This document shows, piece by piece, positions 31,515-41,607 of a stretch of 64,000 bases of DNA. How positions within the stretch are numbered: position 1 is the first letter of the stretch; each line of letters opens with the position of its first letter. The notes beneath the pieces were generated by a model. The model saw only the letters and a list, made by a program, of their open reading frames with translations, ran no database searches and was not told the DNA's origin. A program made the position numbers and the translations under genes. This stretch comes from Cupriavidus pampae (GTDB lineage: Bacteria > Pseudomonadota > Gammaproteobacteria > Burkholderiales > Burkholderiaceae). The stretch is from contig NZ_CAJZAG010000001.1 in NCBI RefSeq assembly GCF_914271485.1, forward strand, positions 124,001 to 188,000, written 5' to 3'.

Positions 31515-32336
31515 ATGAACCGCATCGCCATCGGTCTCCACTACGACGGAGCCGCTTTTTCGGGCTGGCAGTCCCAGCCGCATCGCAATACCGTACAGGA
31601 CCACCTCGAGGACGCGATCGAGCGTTTTGCCGGCGTGCGCCTGCCGACCACGGTGGCCGGCCGCACCGATGCCGGCGTGCATGCGCTCGGGCAGGTGATC
31701 CACTTCGATACCGAACTGTCGCGCGACCGCTTCTCGTGGGTGCGCGGCGTCAACGCGTTCCTGCCGCCATCCATTGCGCTGCAATGGGCGCTGCCCGTAG
31801 ACGATGGCTTTCATGCACGTTTTCTGGCATACGAGCGCACGTATTACTACGCGCTCTACACGGGGCCCAATCGCGTGCCGCTGGTGCATGGCCGCGCCGG
31901 CTACCTGATGCTGCCGCCGGGTCGGGGGCTCGACGTCGACGCCATGCGCGAGGCCGCAGCCTGTCTGCCCGGCGAGCACGATTTCTCGTCCTTCCGTGCG
32001 GCCGAGTGCCAGGCGAAATCGCCGGTCAAAACGATGTACGACGTGACCATCGAGGCGGACGGCGCCTGGCTGTTCGTGCGCTTCCGCGCCAGCGCGTTCC
32101 TGCATCACATGGTGCGCAACCTGATGGGCAGCCTCGTTGCGGTGGGGCGCGGGCGCTATCCGGCGAGCTGGATGGCTGAACTGCTGGCCGCGCGCGATCG
32201 TAGCCGCGCGGCACCGACCTTCATGCCCGATGGCCTGTACCTGGTCGGCGTAAAGTATCCTGAGCCTTACGAGCTTCCGGCGGTAGATACGTCCGCCAGC
32301 CTCTTCCATGGAGTATTTGCCGATGACGGCGTCTGA
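31515..32336 (+). CDS. truA: tRNA pseudouridine(38–40) synthase
   Basis: 273 residues; converts uridines 38–40 in the anticodon arm to pseudouridine. The catalytic Asp is in [17 protein letters not shown] (about residue 52). [17 protein letters not shown] at the start and [19 protein letters not shown] near residue 195 are family signatures. It overlaps trpF by 14 bases, so the two are translationally linked. The fimV–truA–trpF order is common in proteobacteria. Confidence 0.96.
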   Translation: MNRIAIGLHYDGAAFSGWQSQPHRNTVQDHLEDAIERFAGVRLPTTVAGRTDAGVHALGQVIHFDTELSRDRFSWVRGVNAFLPPSIALQWALPVDDGFHARFLAYERTYYYALYTGPNRVPLVHGRAGYLMLPPGRGLDVDAMREAAACLPGEHDFSSFRAAECQAKSPVKTMYDVTIEADGAWLFVRFRASAFLHHMVRNLMGSLVAVGRGRYPASWMAELLAARDRSRAAPTFMPDGLYLVGVKYPEPYELPAVDTSASLFHGVFADDGV

Positions 32337-33054
32337 CAGTTCGAACGCCCCCACGCCCGTGGCGATGCCCTACCGCACGCGCATCAAGATCTGCGGGCTC
32401 ACGCGCGAGCAGGACGTTGCCGCCGCGGTGGACGCCGGCGCCGATGCCATCGGCCTGGTCTTCTATCCGGGCAGCCCGCGCTACGTCGAGGTGGCGCGCG
32501 CGGCGGCGCTGGCCGAGCGCGTGCCCCCGTTCGTGTCGGTGGTGGGTCTGTTCGTCAACGCGGACGCCGAGGAAGTGGCGCATGTGACCGAGCGTGTGCC
32601 GCTGACGCTACTGCAGTTCCATGGGGACGAGACGCCACAGCAATGCACGGACATCGCGCGGCGCTGCCGGCTGCCATTCATGCGTGCCGCCCGTGTCCGT
32701 CCGGGCCTCGATTTGGTAGAATTCGGCCATCAATACGCCGATGCTGCCGGTCTGTTGCTCGATGCCTTCGTGGAAGGGTACGGCGGCGGCGGCCACGTCT
32801 TCGACTGGACCCTGATTCCCCCCCAATGGCTCCCGCCTGCACCGACCGGGTCTCCGGTCAGCCCGGCCGCAAACGACGCTCCTCGCATCGTTTTGAGTGG
32901 TGGGTTGAACGCGCAAAACGTCACTGAGGCGGTCGCACGCGTGCGACCCTACGCCGTCGATGTCAGCAGCGGCGTGGAAGTTGCCAAGGGCGTCAAGGAT
33001 GCCGCCCGTATTGCCGCGTTCGTGCGCGCGGTCCGCTCCGCGGAGGCTGGGTGA
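32323..33054 (+). CDS. trpF: Phosphoribosylanthranilate isomerase
   Basis: 243 residues; third step from chorismate to tryptophan (Amadori rearrangement of PRA). [13 protein letters not shown] carries the catalytic Cys near the start, and [12 protein letters not shown] and the C-terminal [10 protein letters not shown] / VDVSSGVE phosphate-binding loops are present. Near residues 168–188 there is a Pro-rich insert ([17 protein letters not shown]) between DWTL and the LSGGL strand, longer than in most TrpF. ATG 32323 is preceded by GGAG at 32310; it overlaps truA. Confidence 0.96.
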   Translation: MTASDSSNAPTPVAMPYRTRIKICGLTREQDVAAAVDAGADAIGLVFYPGSPRYVEVARAAALAERVPPFVSVVGLFVNADAEEVAHVTERVPLTLLQFHGDETPQQCTDIARRCRLPFMRAARVRPGLDLVEFGHQYADAAGLLLDAFVEGYGGGGHVFDWTLIPPQWLPPAPTGSPVSPAANDAPRIVLSGGLNAQNVTEAVARVRPYAVDVSSGVEVAKGVKDAARIAAFVRAVRSAEAG

Positions 33055-33148
33055 TCAGGCCGATGGCCTGCACTCACATCCCCACACCTCCGCCCAAGTC
33101 ATCAAGTCCCCGCGCGCCGCGCCGGGACCCTCTCTAAAGAGACTGGAC

Positions 33149-34342
33149 ATGTACGATCTGCCCGATTCCCGCGGCCACTTCGGCCCCTATGGCGGTGTTT
33201 TTGTTTCCGAGACGCTGATGCATGCGCTCGACGAACTGCGTCAGGCCTATGCGCATTACCAGAAAGATCCCGAGTTCGACGCCGAGTATCGCCGCGAGCT
33301 CAAGCACTTCGTCGGCCGCCCGTCGCCGATCTATCACGCGGAGCGCTGGAGCGAGATGCTCGGCGGCGCGCAGATCTTCCTCAAGCGCGAGGATCTGAAC
33401 CACACCGGTGCGCACAAGATCAACAACGTGATTGGGCAGGCGCTGCTTGCGCGCCGCATGGGCAAGAAGCGCGTGATTGCCGAGACCGGCGCGGGCCAGC
33501 ATGGTGTGGCCACGGCCACCATCGCGGCGCGCTTCGGCATGGAGTGCGTGGTGTACATGGGCGCGGAAGACGTCAAGCGTCAGGCCGCCAACATGTATCG
33601 CATGAAGCTGCTGGGCGCCACCGTGGTGCCCGTCGAAAGCGGCTCGCGCACGCTCAAGGATGCGCTCAATGAAGCGATGCGCGACTGGGTGACCAACGTC
33701 GAGTCCACGTTCTACATCATCGGCACGGTGGCGGGTCCGCATCCGTATCCGATGATGGTGCGCGACTTCCAGTGCGTGATCGGCGAGGAAGCCAAGGTGC
33801 AGATGCCCGAGCTGACCGGCCGTCAGCCCGACGCGGTGATCGCATGCGTGGGCGGCGGCTCCAATGCGATGGGCATCTTCTATCCGTACATCGAGCACAA
33901 GGACGTGCAGCTGATCGGCGTGGAGCCGGCTGGCGATGGTATCGAGACCGGCCGTCATGCGGCGTCGCTCACGGCCGGCGTGCCAGGCGTACTGCACGGC
34001 AACCGCACGTACCTGCTGCAGGATGCCAACGGCCAGATCATCGAGACGCATTCGGTCTCGGCGGGCCTCGACTATCCGGGCGTCGGTCCCGAGCATGCAT
34101 GGCTCAAGGACAGCCAGCGCGCGCAGTACGTGAACGTTACCGACGACGAAGCGCTCAAGGCGTTCCACGACTGCTGCCGTATCGAAGGCATCATCCCGGC
34201 GCTGGAGTCGAGCCATGCTATCGCTTACGCGTGCAAGCTCGCGCAGACGCTGCCCAAGGACAAGCTACTGCTCGTGAACCTCTCGGGCCGTGGCGACAAG
34301 GACATGCACACCGTGGCCGAACGCTCTGGAATCCAGTTCTGA
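33149..34342 (+). CDS. trpB: Tryptophan synthase beta subunit
   Basis: 397 residues; condenses indole and serine using PLP. The PLP lysine is in [12 protein letters not shown] (about residue 90) and the phosphate-binding loop is [22 protein letters not shown] is also intact. ATG 33149 ([16 protein letters not shown]) is the family start; the longer upstream frame crosses trpF. Its stop overlaps the start of the DNA methylase (TGATG), an arrangement that places a methyltransferase between trpB and trpA. Confidence 0.97.
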   Translation: MYDLPDSRGHFGPYGGVFVSETLMHALDELRQAYAHYQKDPEFDAEYRRELKHFVGRPSPIYHAERWSEMLGGAQIFLKREDLNHTGAHKINNVIGQALLARRMGKKRVIAETGAGQHGVATATIAARFGMECVVYMGAEDVKRQAANMYRMKLLGATVVPVESGSRTLKDALNEAMRDWVTNVESTFYIIGTVAGPHPYPMMVRDFQCVIGEEAKVQMPELTGRQPDAVIACVGGGSNAMGIFYPYIEHKDVQLIGVEPAGDGIETGRHAASLTAGVPGVLHGNRTYLLQDANGQIIETHSVSAGLDYPGVGPEHAWLKDSQRAQYVNVTDDEALKAFHDCCRIEGIIPALESSHAIAYACKLAQTLPKDKLLLVNLSGRGDKDMHTVAERSGIQF

Positions 34343-35268
34343 TGCAAGCTGCCGACCCGACTGTTGACGTGCTCGACACGCCCAACCTGCGCCTGCACCA
34401 GGAAGACATGATCGAAGGGCTCGCCCGGATTCCGGACGGTTCGATCGATCTCGTCGTCGCCGACCCGCCTTACGGACTGGGCAAGGACTACGGCAACGAT
34501 TCGGACCTGCTTTCCGGGCAGGCCTACCTCGACTGGTCCGTGCGCTGGATGGACGCGCTGATTCCGAAGATCGCGCCGCGCGGTTCGCTGTACCTGTTCT
34601 GCACGTGGCAGTATTCCCCGGAGTTGTTCGTCATGCTCAAGCAGCGCATGACGATGATCAACGAGATCATCTGGGATCGCCGCGTGCCGAGCATGGGCGG
34701 CACCACGCGCAAGTATTCCTCGGTGCACGACAACATCGGCTTCTTCGCACGCCAGCGCGACTACTACTTTGATCTCGACCCCGTGCGCATTCCGTACGAT
34801 GCCGAGACCAAGAAGGCGCGCAGCCGCCCGCGTTTCGAGGGCAAGAAGTGGCTCGAGGTCGGCTACAACCCCAAAGACCTGTGGAGCGTGCCGCGGATCC
34901 ATCGCCAGGACCCCGAGCGCGCCGACCATCCCACGCAGAAGCCGCTCGAGATCGTCGAGCGCATGGTGCTGGCCAGCTGCCCGCCGGGTGGCCTCGTGCT
35001 CGATCCGTTCTCGGGCAGCGGCACCACGGCCGTCGCATGTCTGCGCCACGGCCGGCGCTTTGTCGGGTTCGAGATCAACGAGACCTACATCGAGGTGGCC
35101 CGCCAGCGCGTGACCGCGACGCAGCCCGCGCTGATGCCTGTCGCCGATGACGCGGTTGCCGATGAGGCAGCGGTTGATGCGAAGGAAGAGGGCGCACAGG
35201 CCGAGGCATCCAATACTACCGACGCGGCCAACGACGACGTTGCGTCCGCGAGCGGCACCCTAATCTGA
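34342..35268 (+). CDS. Orphan beta-class DNA adenine (N6) or N4-cytosine methyltransferase
   Basis: 308 residues. Motif [13 protein letters not shown] (41–51) precedes motif [13 protein letters not shown] (about 221–232), the order of beta-class N6-adenine/N4-cytosine methylases such as CcrM. DPPY favours adenine. [12 protein letters not shown] is the conserved segment before motif I. After about residue 265 an Ala/Asp/Glu-rich tail has no counterpart in the catalytic fold. No restriction enzyme or specificity gene is near, so it is a solitary methylase. It overlaps trpB by 1 base and precedes trpA by 8, so it is made with tryptophan synthase. From memory, a trp-linked Burkholderiaceae methylase recognises GTWWAC; that specificity is inferred here. 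Confidence 0.93.
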   Translation: MQAADPTVDVLDTPNLRLHQEDMIEGLARIPDGSIDLVVADPPYGLGKDYGNDSDLLSGQAYLDWSVRWMDALIPKIAPRGSLYLFCTWQYSPELFVMLKQRMTMINEIIWDRRVPSMGGTTRKYSSVHDNIGFFARQRDYYFDLDPVRIPYDAETKKARSRPRFEGKKWLEVGYNPKDLWSVPRIHRQDPERADHPTQKPLEIVERMVLASCPPGGLVLDPFSGSGTTAVACLRHGRRFVGFEINETYIEVARQRVTATQPALMPVADDAVADEAAVDAKEEGAQAEASNTTDAANDDVASASGTLI

Positions 35269-35276
35269 GGACCGAC

Positions 35277-36074
35277 ATGTCCCGCATTCAGAAAACGTTC
35301 GCGGCCTTGGCCGCGCAGAACAAGAAGGGCCTGGTACCGTTTATCACGGCCGGCGATCCCGCCCCGGCGCTGACCGTGGATCTCATGCACGCGCTCGTGG
35401 CCGGTGGCGCCAATGTGATCGAGCTCGGCGTGCCGTTCTCCGATCCGATGGCCGATGGCCCCGTGATCCAGCGTGCTTCCGAGCGCGCGCTCGCGCAGGG
35501 CGTCACGCTCGCGCATGTGCTCGAGTGGGTGGCCGAGTTCCGCAAGACCGACGGCGACACGCCGGTGGTGCTGATGGGCTACGCCAATCCGGTCGAGCGC
35601 ATGGGGATCGAGGCCTTTGCCGCCGCCGCCAAGGCAGCCGGCGTCGACGGCGTGCTGATCGTCGACTATCCGCCCGAGGAGTGCGAAGCGTTTGCCGCGC
35701 TGATGCGCGCCAATGGCATCGACCCGATTTTCCTGCTCGCGCCGACCAGCACCGATGCCCGCATCGAGGCCGTGGCGCGCGTGGCCAGCGGCTACCTGTA
35801 CTACGTGTCGCTGCGTGGCGTGACCGGCTCGGCCGCGCTCGACCTGGACAGCGTGGCGCAGCGCATTCCGCTGATCAAGCGTCATGCGAACCTGCCGGTG
35901 GGCGTGGGCTTCGGCATTCGCGACGCGGAGAGCGCGCGCGCGATCGGCGAGATGGCCGATGCGGTGGTGATCGGCAGCCGCCTGGTGCAATTGCTCGAAG
36001 ATACCCCGCGCGCGCAAGCTGCCGAAGCGTTGCGCGCATTCATCGCCGACATCCGCGTCGCCCTCGATCGCTGA
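35277..36074 (+). CDS. trpA: Tryptophan synthase alpha subunit
   Basis: 265 residues; releases indole from indole-3-glycerol phosphate and passes it to TrpB. The catalytic Glu is in [21 protein letters not shown] (about residue 49) and Asp in [13 protein letters not shown] (about 60 residues later region). [12 protein letters not shown] closes the phosphate site. It is separated from trpB by the methylase gene, with only 8 bases after the methylase stop. Confidence 0.97.
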   Translation: MSRIQKTFAALAAQNKKGLVPFITAGDPAPALTVDLMHALVAGGANVIELGVPFSDPMADGPVIQRASERALAQGVTLAHVLEWVAEFRKTDGDTPVVLMGYANPVERMGIEAFAAAAKAAGVDGVLIVDYPPEECEAFAALMRANGIDPIFLLAPTSTDARIEAVARVASGYLYYVSLRGVTGSAALDLDSVAQRIPLIKRHANLPVGVGFGIRDAESARAIGEMADAVVIGSRLVQLLEDTPRAQAAEALRAFIADIRVALDR

Positions 36075-36093
36075 GCGTATGTGACGGCACGAC

Positions 36094-36127
36094 GACGCGT
36101 GAAGCCACTAATTGTGCTTCATGCGTC
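36094..36127 (+). terminator. Hairpin after trpA
   Basis: GACGCGTGAAGC pairs with GCTTCATGCGTC (one G·U pair) around a 10-base loop, 20 bases past the trpA stop. It is followed by GCAAAAG, with no T-tract, so its termination strength is uncertain. Confidence 0.5.
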
Positions 36128-36147
36128 GCAAAAGCTTCGAATCGCTT

Positions 36148-36166
36148 CGGCGGGGGACCCCCGCCG
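36148..36166 (+). promoter_or_regulatory. GC-rich inverted repeat upstream of accD
   Basis: CGGCGGGGG and CCCCCGCCG around a single central A, 38 bases before the accD start and just before GGTAAATT. It may be an operator or a leader stem affecting accD. Confidence 0.45.
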
Positions 36167-36203
36167 TGGTAAATTCGCGGCCTGAATTCCGTAAGGAGCT
36201 TTC

Positions 36204-37076
36204 ATGAGCTGGTTGGATAAACTCCTACCTCCCAAGATTCAACAGACCGACCCCTCCACCCGCAAGGGCATTCCGGAAGGTCTCTGGGTCAAGTGCCCCG
36301 CGTGCGAAGCCGTTCTGTATCGGACCGACGTCGAGGCCAATCTGCATGTTTGTCCGAAGTGCGATCACCACATGCGCATTCGTTCGCGCGAGCGCCTCGA
36401 TGCGCTGCTCGACGCCGAAGGCCGCTACGAGATCGGCCAGGAAATCGTGCCGGTCGATGCGCTGAAGTTCAAGGACACCAAGAAGTATCCGGACCGTATC
36501 AAGGCCGCGATGGACGAGACTGGCGAGACCGATGCGATGGTCGTGCTGGGCGGCGCCATCCATACGATCCCCGTGGTCGTGTCGTGCTTCGAGTTCGAGT
36601 TCATGGGCGGTTCGATGGGCTCCGTGGTGGGCGAGCGCTTTGCGCGTGGCGCCCAGGCGGCGCTCGAGCAGAAGGTGCCGTTTATCTGCATTACCGCCAC
36701 CGGTGGCGCGCGCATGCAGGAAAGCCTGCTGTCGCTGATGCAGATGGCCAAGACCACGGCCATGCTGAACGAGTTGTCGAAAGCCAAGCTGCCGTTTATC
36801 AGCGTGCTGACCGACCCCACGATGGGCGGTGTGTCGGCGAGCTTCGCGTTCCTGGGCGATGTCGTCATCGCCGAGCCCAAGGCTCTGATCGGCTTTGCCG
36901 GTCCGCGCGTGATCGAGCAGACCGTGCGCGAGAAGCTGCCGGAAGGCTTCCAGCGCGCCGAGTTCCTGCTGCAGAAGGGCGCGATCGACATGATCGTCGA
37001 TCGCCGCAAGCTGCGCGCCGAGATCGCGCAACTGCTCGCGTTGCTGCAGAAGCAGCCGGCAGACGCGGTGGCCTGA
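36204..37076 (+). CDS. accD: Acetyl-CoA carboxylase carboxyltransferase beta subunit
   Basis: 290 residues; with AccA transfers carboxyl from biotin to acetyl-CoA, committing carbon to fatty acids. The N-terminal four-Cys zinc ribbon is complete: Cys31, Cys34, Cys50 and Cys53. The carboxyltransferase core contains the [19 protein letters not shown] and [15 protein letters not shown] oxyanion loops. AAGGAG lies about 7 bases before the start. accD follows trpA and precedes folC, a widespread proteobacterial arrangement. Confidence 0.97.
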   Translation: MSWLDKLLPPKIQQTDPSTRKGIPEGLWVKCPACEAVLYRTDVEANLHVCPKCDHHMRIRSRERLDALLDAEGRYEIGQEIVPVDALKFKDTKKYPDRIKAAMDETGETDAMVVLGGAIHTIPVVVSCFEFEFMGGSMGSVVGERFARGAQAALEQKVPFICITATGGARMQESLLSLMQMAKTTAMLNELSKAKLPFISVLTDPTMGGVSASFAFLGDVVIAEPKALIGFAGPRVIEQTVREKLPEGFQRAEFLLQKGAIDMIVDRRKLRAEIAQLLALLQKQPADAVA

Positions 37077-37100
37077 CAGCCGCCGCCGGCAATACGGAAT

Positions 37101-37127
37101 GGCGCGGGCAGTTGACGCGCCGTTTTT
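37101..37127 (+). terminator. Weak terminator after accD
   Basis: GGCGCG (37101–37106) pairs with CGCGCC (37116–37121) and is followed by GTTTTTC. The stem is only 6 bp. Confidence 0.4.
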
Positions 37128-37227
37128 CATTTGGCGCGACAATACGGGTCCGCGTGCGCCGGCACTCGACACGTTTCCGCCGGTCCAATGCTTGTACTTA
37201 TCCTCCGCAGTCCGCTGACCCGCTGAA

Positions 37228-38538
37228 ATGCCCATCTTTCATAACCTCCCCGACTGGCTGGCCCATCTGGAAACCGCGCACCCGGTCGGTATCGACATGG
37301 GCCTGACCCGCATCACGCGCGTCAAGGAAGCCCTCGGCCTGCGCATCGACGCCGTGGTCTTCACGGTGGGCGGCACCAACGGCAAGGGTTCGACCTGCGC
37401 GATGCTCGAGCGTATTCTGCTCGAGGCGGGCTACAAGGTGGGCTGCCATACCTCGCCGCATCTGATCTCGTTCAACGAGCGCGCGCGGGTGAACGGCGAG
37501 TTCGCCACCGACGCGCAACTGCTGCCGCATTTCGAGGCGGTGGAGCGCGCGCGCACGAGCTTTGCCGATCCGGTCAGCCTGACGTACTTCGAGTTCACCA
37601 CGCTCGCGATCATCCATCTGTTCGCGCACGCGGGGCTCGATGCAATGGTGCTCGAGGTCGGGCTGGGCGGGCGCCTCGATGCCGTCAACGTGATCGACAC
37701 CGACTGCGCGGTCATCACGAGCGTCGATATCGATCACACACAGTACCTTGGCGACACACGCGAGAAGATCGGCTTCGAGAAGGCCGGCATCTTCCGTCCG
37801 CACGTCCCCGCGATCTGCGGCGATCCGCTGCCGCCTCAGTCGATGATCGCGCACGCTGAAGAGATCGGTGCCGACCTGTGGCTGGTCGGCCGCGATTTCC
37901 AGCATCAGGCGTCCAAGGGACAGGAGCGCCAGCAATGGGACTGGAGTAGCCGCGAGCGCAAGCTCAACGGGCTTGGCTACCCGGCGCTGCGCGGGGCCAA
38001 CCAGTTGCTGAATGCCTCGGCCGCGCTGGCGGCGCTGCAGGCCATGCGGCCGCGGTTGCCGGTCAGCGCGCAGGAAGTGCGCAATGGGCTGGCGTTCGTC
38101 GAGTTGCCGGGCCGCTTCCAGGTCATGGCAGGGCGTCCGACCGTAATTCTGGATGTGGCGCATAATCCGCATGCGGCGGCCACGCTGGGCCAGAACCTCG
38201 AGAACATGGGGTTCTTTCGCTACACCTATGCGGTGTTCGGCGCGATGCACGACAAGGACATCGCCGGCGTACTGCAGCACCTGGGCGACAAGGTCGACCA
38301 CTGGTGCCTGTGCGACCTGCCCACCGAACGCGCGGCCAGTGCGGCTGAGCTGCTCGAGACGCTCGAGGGTACAGGCTTTCACACCGGACCGGATAATTCG
38401 GCCACGTGTTTCGCAAGTCCGGAACTCGCGTATCGGGACGCCCTGAGCAGAGCCACTGAGGATGATAGAATTCTGGTCTTCGGATCGTTCTACACGGTTG
38501 CAGGCGTATTGGCATATCGGGCCACGCAGGCAAATTAA
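37228..38538 (+). CDS. folC: Bifunctional dihydrofolate synthase / folylpolyglutamate synthase
   Basis: 436 residues; adds glutamate to dihydropteroate and then to tetrahydrofolate. The ATP loop GGTNGKGST is at residues 48–56. TSPHLISFNERARVNG, the EVGLGGRLDAVN metal site, and VDIDHTQYLGDTREKIGFEKAGI are Mur-ligase-family signatures. The C-terminal domain carries DVAHNPHAA. Part of the accD–folC–SPOR–cvpA–purF string. Confidence 0.97.
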   Translation: MPIFHNLPDWLAHLETAHPVGIDMGLTRITRVKEALGLRIDAVVFTVGGTNGKGSTCAMLERILLEAGYKVGCHTSPHLISFNERARVNGEFATDAQLLPHFEAVERARTSFADPVSLTYFEFTTLAIIHLFAHAGLDAMVLEVGLGGRLDAVNVIDTDCAVITSVDIDHTQYLGDTREKIGFEKAGIFRPHVPAICGDPLPPQSMIAHAEEIGADLWLVGRDFQHQASKGQERQQWDWSSRERKLNGLGYPALRGANQLLNASAALAALQAMRPRLPVSAQEVRNGLAFVELPGRFQVMAGRPTVILDVAHNPHAAATLGQNLENMGFFRYTYAVFGAMHDKDIAGVLQHLGDKVDHWCLCDLPTERAASAAELLETLEGTGFHTGPDNSATCFASPELAYRDALSRATEDDRILVFGSFYTVAGVLAYRATQAN

Positions 38539-38571
38539 CTGATCGACCTCGAACCATTTCTCTGGGCATCC

Positions 38572-39363
38572 ATGGGCCTGCTTTCGCTGTTCTCGTCCCG
38601 CAAGTCGGGCAAAGAGTCGACGGGCAACTCGACAGGAAGAGACGCATCTTCCGAGCGCGGGCGGCGTTCGCGCACCGATTCTTCCACGGCCTCACGTGGC
38701 CGCGCGTCGAGTGCGTCGAGTGAGTACGCCGACGACACCCTCGATCCCGATTTCCCGCAGAAGCAACGCGCGCGCCGGCGTCTGATCGGCGCGGTGGTGC
38801 TGCTCGCCGTGGCGATCATCGTGCTGCCCATCATCTTCGAACACAAGCCGCGCCCGGTGTCGGAAGACATTGGCGTGAAGGTGGCCAACGGCCAGGCGCA
38901 GAGCCAGAAGCCGAAGGTCGAGCCACGCAAGGCCGACCCGCTGCCACCGGCGCCCGCCGCGGCACGCAATGACGCCGCGCTCGATGCCGGGGAAGAAATC
39001 GTCAATGCCGCCGTTGCCAGTCCTTCGAGCAGCGCCGCCAAACCTGCCGACGCGAAGCCGGCCGAGGTGAAGGTCGCCGACAAGCCGGCTGAGGTGAAGG
39101 CCGCCGCCAAACCGGCGGACAAGGCAAGCGGCAGTGGCAAATACCTGATTCTGATTGGCGCGTTCGCTTCGGAAGAGCGCGCGAAGAACTGGCTGGCCAA
39201 GCTCAAGGAGAGCAAGGTGCCGGCCTATGTGGAAAAGAAGACGCTCGCCGATGGCGAGCGCAACCTGTTGCGCGCGGGACCGTTCAGTGACCGCGAAGCC
39301 GCCGAGGCGGCTGAAAAGCGCGTGCGGGCCATTGGCCTGACGTCGAAGCTGGTGGAACAGTAA
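38572..39363 (+). CDS. SPOR-domain membrane protein (DedD-like)
   Basis: 263 residues. Residues 1–68 are a Ser/Arg-rich cytoplasmic segment, 71–89 one membrane helix (LIGAVVLLAVAIIVLPIIF), 90–185 a Lys/Ala/Pro-rich periplasmic linker with AEVK-type repeats, and 187–262 a SPOR domain that binds denuded septal peptidoglycan. DedD, encoded at the same position between folC and cvpA in many proteobacteria, helps cell division. The linker is repeat-like (AKPADAKPAEVKVADKPAEV) and probably flexible. Confidence 0.9.
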   Translation: MGLLSLFSSRKSGKESTGNSTGRDASSERGRRSRTDSSTASRGRASSASSEYADDTLDPDFPQKQRARRRLIGAVVLLAVAIIVLPIIFEHKPRPVSEDIGVKVANGQAQSQKPKVEPRKADPLPPAPAAARNDAALDAGEEIVNAAVASPSSSAAKPADAKPAEVKVADKPAEVKAAAKPADKASGSGKYLILIGAFASEERAKNWLAKLKESKVPAYVEKKTLADGERNLLRAGPFSDREAAEAAEKRVRAIGLTSKLVEQ

Positions 39364-39432
39364 GCGCCGGTTGCAGCAATCATTGCAAGCCGACCGACCG
39401 GCCCCATCTTCGAGTAACGCGCGGTTGTCCGC

Positions 39433-39939
39433 ATGACAGGCATGGCATTGACCTTTTTTGACTACGGCGTGGCCTTCATTCTGGTGGCGTCGGCATTGAT
39501 CGGCATCCTGCGTGGGCTGGTGCGGGAGCTGCTGGCCCTGGTGGGCTGGATAGCGGCGCTGGTGGTCGCGTATCACTTTGGTGCGACGGTGGCGGGCTGG
39601 ATGCCCGAGTCGCTGCCGGGTGGACAGTTGACGCGCACGGCGCTGGGCTATGTGGCGGTGTTTCTCGCGGTATGGATCGGTGCTGCGCTCGCGGGCACGG
39701 TGCTGGGCCAGTTGCTCGAAACGACCGGGCTCAAGCCCGCCGATCGCGGCCTGGGACTGATCTTCGGGCTGGCGCGCGGCGCGTTATTGATCATGGTGAT
39801 CGTCACGGTGGCGAGCCTGACCAAACTGCCCGAGGAACCGTTCTGGCGAGACGCGGTGTCGCGGCCCTACGTGACGCAGGCCATGCAGGCCGCGCGGCAG
39901 TGGCTGCCACCGGAGCTGGCCAGGTACGTGAAGACCTGA
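39433..39939 (+). CDS. cvpA: CvpA family membrane protein
   Basis: 168 residues with four predicted membrane helices. FDYGVAFILVASALIGILRGLVREL and ADRGLGLIFGLARGALLIM are typical of the CvpA/colicin V production family. In enteric bacteria CvpA is linked to colicin V export and envelope stress resistance; the molecular role is unresolved. Start is ATG 39433 or 39442, neither with a strong ribosome-binding site. It sits immediately upstream of purF as in E. coli. Confidence 0.92.
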   Translation: MTGMALTFFDYGVAFILVASALIGILRGLVRELLALVGWIAALVVAYHFGATVAGWMPESLPGGQLTRTALGYVAVFLAVWIGAALAGTVLGQLLETTGLKPADRGLGLIFGLARGALLIMVIVTVASLTKLPEEPFWRDAVSRPYVTQAMQAARQWLPPELARYVKT

Positions 39940-40054
39940 TCATCGATTTCCGGAACCCGCATCACGGTTGGGTTCCGAACAACGCGGGTTCGCTCTCAGG
40001 GCGGGCCGCGCCCCTGAATTTTTGCGATTTTTTGCATTCCGTTGGGAGCTTGGC

Positions 40055-41590
40055 ATGTGCGGTATCGTCGGCGTTGTCTCTACTTCGCCTGTCAACCAAT
40101 TGATTTATGACAGCCTGCTGCTGTTGCAACATCGCGGGCAAGATGCAGCTGGCATCGCCACCGCCAACGGCAGCACCTTCCACATGCACAAGGCCAACGG
40201 TCTCGTGCGCGATGTCTTCCGTACCCGCAACATGCGCGGCCTGCCCGGCGCGGCCGGTATCGGCCAGGTACGTTATCCGACCGCGGGTTCCGCTTCCAGC
40301 GAGGAAGAGGCGCAGCCGTTCTACGTGAATGCCCCGTACGGCATCATGCTGGCGCACAACGGCAACCTGACCAACTGGCGGCAGCTGCGCGAGGAAATGT
40401 TCCGCCGCGACCGTCGCCACATCAACACGCATTCCGACTCGGAAGTGCTGCTCAACGTGCTGGCCGACGAACTGCAGCGCGCGAGCAACGGCAATTCGCT
40501 GGACCCCGAGCTGATCTTCCGCGCGGTGGCCGGCATGCATCGCCGCGTCAAGGGCGCGTACGCGATTACCGCGCAGATCGCGGGCTACGGCATGCTCGCC
40601 GTGCGCGATCCGTTCGGCATCCGTCCGCTGTGCCTCGGCAGCGTCGATACGCCGACCGGCAAGGAATACATGGTCGCATCGGAGTCGGTGGCGCTTGAAG
40701 GCATCGGCTACACGATGGAGCGCGACGTGGCGCCTGGCGAGGCGATCTTCATCGACCTCGACGGCAAGATGTACAACAAGCAGTGCGCCGACAATCCGAT
40801 CCTGACGCCGTGCATCTTCGAATACGTGTACCTCGCGCGTCCTGATTCGTGCCTGGATGGCGTGCCCGTGTACGACGCGCGTCTGCGCATGGGTGACTAC
40901 CTGGCCGAGAAGATCCGGAAGGAGATCTCGACCGGTGACATCGACGTGGTGATGCCGATTCCCGACTCGAGCCGTCCGGCCGCGATGCAGGTGGCCAACA
41001 GCCTCGGCGTGGATTATCGCGAAGGCTTCTTCAAGAACCGCTACGTGGGCCGCACCTTCATCATGCCGGGCCAGGCGGTGCGCAAGAAGTCGGTGCGTCA
41101 GAAGCTCAACGCCATGGGCGTGGAGTTCAAGGGCAAGAACGTGCTGATCGTCGATGACTCGATCGTGCGTGGCACCACGTCGTTCGAGATCGTGCAGATG
41201 GCGCGCGACGCCGGCGCCAACAAGGTGATCTTCGCGTCGGCGGCGCCGCCCGTGAAGTTCCCGAACGTGTACGGCATCGACATGCCCACGCGCAGCGAAC
41301 TCGTGGCCCACGGCCGTACCGACGAAGAAGTCGCGCAGATGATCGGCGCCGACAAGCTCGTGTACCAGGACGTGGAAGCGATGAAGCAGGCCGTGCGCGA
41401 CATCAATCCCGCGCTGCGTGACTTCGATGCCTCGTGCTTCGATGGCCGCTACATCACCGGCGATATCGATGAAGCCTACCTCGAGCGCCTCGAAACCGCG
41501 CGCAGCGAAGCGGATCGCGAAGGTGCGAACGCGAGCGGCGACACCGAGCGTTCGCAGCTGCATCTGCAGCGTTCGGGCGCCCACGAGTAA
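40055..41590 (+). CDS. purF: Amidophosphoribosyltransferase
   Basis: 511 residues; first committed step of purine synthesis, making 5-phosphoribosylamine from PRPP and glutamine. After Met removal the catalytic Cys leads CGIVGVV. The PRPP loop VLIVDDSIVRGTTS is near residue 364. ATG 40055 is preceded by GGGAG; an upstream in-frame ATG (39968) would bury the catalytic Cys and is rejected. The C-terminal tail (about 20 residues after EADREGA) is polar and variable. Confidence 0.98.
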   Translation: MCGIVGVVSTSPVNQLIYDSLLLLQHRGQDAAGIATANGSTFHMHKANGLVRDVFRTRNMRGLPGAAGIGQVRYPTAGSASSEEEAQPFYVNAPYGIMLAHNGNLTNWRQLREEMFRRDRRHINTHSDSEVLLNVLADELQRASNGNSLDPELIFRAVAGMHRRVKGAYAITAQIAGYGMLAVRDPFGIRPLCLGSVDTPTGKEYMVASESVALEGIGYTMERDVAPGEAIFIDLDGKMYNKQCADNPILTPCIFEYVYLARPDSCLDGVPVYDARLRMGDYLAEKIRKEISTGDIDVVMPIPDSSRPAAMQVANSLGVDYREGFFKNRYVGRTFIMPGQAVRKKSVRQKLNAMGVEFKGKNVLIVDDSIVRGTTSFEIVQMARDAGANKVIFASAAPPVKFPNVYGIDMPTRSELVAHGRTDEEVAQMIGADKLVYQDVEAMKQAVRDINPALRDFDASCFDGRYITGDIDEAYLERLETARSEADREGANASGDTERSQLHLQRSGAHE

Positions 41591-41607
41591 TCGATACCGA
41601 TAAGACG

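Noticed and set aside
28598..31531. 977-codon open frame antisense to fimV
   Set aside because: Arg/Gly/His-rich shadow of fimV with no start signals; fimV itself has clear domains.
39968..40054. Extended N-terminus of PurF
   Set aside because: PurF requires Cys directly after the initiator Met, which is only met by ATG 40055.
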